Positions 63,401 to 64,000 of a stretch of DNA of 64,000 bases are shown in pieces. Position numbers and translations under genes: made by a program. The notes beneath the pieces were generated by a model that saw only the letters and a list, made by a program, of their open reading frames with translations, was not told the origin of the DNA and searched no databases. The stretch is taken from assembly GCA_018433835.1 (NCBI GenBank), contig JAHDQM010000011.1, forward strand, positions 1 to 64,000. The letters run 5' to 3'. The first letter of the stretch is position 1, and each line of letters begins with the position of its first letter. Origin of the DNA: Methanoculleus sp. GTDB taxonomy: Archaea > Halobacteriota > Methanomicrobia > Methanomicrobiales > Methanoculleaceae.

Positions 63401-64000
63401 TGACGAGGGGATCGTCGTGCCTCACGTAGGCACGTGGATTGAAATATAGGTGGACGACCTCCTTGAACTCCCCTGTCTCGTCGTGCCTCACGTAGGCACG
63501 TGGATTGAAATTGGTACTTGTCGCGCGCAGGAACGAGGTAGCCGTCGTGCCTCACGTAGGCACGTGGATTGAAATACTGTACGGAAGCACTGTAGGTCTG
63601 GAAAGATCGTCGTGCCTCACGTAGGCACGTGGATTGAAATTGACCAAAGTCTCAATAGTTGTTGCCGGAGAAGTCGTGCCTCACGTAGGCACGTGGATTG
63701 AAATCGCCCCGGTGGTGTAGTAGAACGCCCCGCCGATGTTGTGCCTCACGTAGGCACGTGGATTGAAATAAGCAGTTGTCGGAGGAGCGCTTGCCGGTTT
63801 CATGTCGTGCCTCACGTAGGCACGTGGATTGAAATGTCGCCGCATCGCATATCATCTCCCAAAACACCCGTCGTGCCTCACGTAGGCACGTGGATTGAAA
63901 TTTGCAGACGTCCCACGTGGGGCCGATGCCCGACCGTCGTGCCTCACGTAGGCACGTGGATTGAAATTGGGCAGGTGCTCTCCGTCGCGACCAAGTCCCT
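60482..64000 (+). CRISPR. main type I-C CRISPR array, running off the window
   Basis: 54 copies of a 32-base repeat begin at 60482 and recur every 63-67 bases; the last begins at 63936. There are 53 complete spacers of 31-35 bases and a further 33 bases of spacer at the window end. The repeat begins GTCGTGCCTC and ends GTGGATTGAAAT. Its arms CGTGCCT and AGGCACG pair around CACGT. The repeats are identical except the one at 63738, which starts GTTG. Orientation agrees with the leader next to cas2. No degenerate end repeat is seen, so the array continues. Confidence 0.98.

Noticed and set aside
60555..63867. Open frames made of FNPRAYVRHD and FQSTCLREAR repeats on the minus strand
   Set aside because: These are translations of the CRISPR repeat and not proteins.

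Overview
The window comes from a GC-rich methanogenic euryarchaeon, most likely of the order Methanomicrobiales (Methanoculleus-like). The evidence is a methyl-coenzyme M reductase (MCR) activation cluster (atwA with methanogenesis marker genes 3, 6, 5, 15, 17 and 7), archaeal information-processing genes (primase small subunit, GINS, L44e, S27e, aIF2-alpha, Nop10, RadB, Elp3), a VAT/CDC48 ATPase, and promoters with archaeal TATA boxes. Genus is inferred from gene content only.

Layout. 0.2-7 kb holds an ADP-ribosylglycohydrolase and the archaeal replication/translation cluster (UPF0058, elp3, priS, gins, rpl44e, rps27e, aif2a, nop10, pac2). 7.3-9.2 kb is an AT-rich insert carrying one long SIR2-domain gene, a probable defence gene. 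9.5-12 kb holds a rhodanese lipoprotein, a degenerate ABC ATPase and a DUF1614 membrane protein. 12.3-21.5 kb is one tightly packed minus-strand operon from atwA through the mmp genes to an AhpD-like protein and asnB. 21.5-23.3 kb holds a HAD phosphatase and ribose-1,5-bisphosphate isomerase. 24 kb has a RelBE toxin-antitoxin pair.

About 23.5-45 kb is a lineage-specific surface-protein island. Four plus-strand genes for unrelated secreted proteins are each preceded by nearly the same module: an upstream box, a BRE/TATA promoter, a leader of about 140 nt that folds into several helices, and a nearly identical signal peptide. A fifth, diverged module precedes a secreted protein on the other strand, and a sixth copy is an orphan with no promoter or gene. 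The island also contains a family of small membrane-anchored proteins, a trio of related secreted proteins, a membrane-bound double winged-helix regulator, a PGF-CTERM protein, and several frameshifted genes. I consider this leader/signal-peptide system the most interesting feature of the window.

45-51 kb returns to core genes: dapF, radB, larC, cdc48 and a PHP phosphoesterase. 51.7-64 kb is a type I-C CRISPR-Cas locus. The interference genes (cas3, cas5c, cas8c, cas7c) lie on the minus strand and the adaptation genes (cas4, cas1, cas2) on the plus strand, diverging from one short AT-rich region. The main array starts at 60482 and runs off the window end with at least 54 repeats. A two-repeat mini-array in the opposite orientation lies beyond cas7. 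Core genes are intact, while frameshifts are concentrated in the surface island. I saw no tRNA, rRNA or insertion-sequence transposase.
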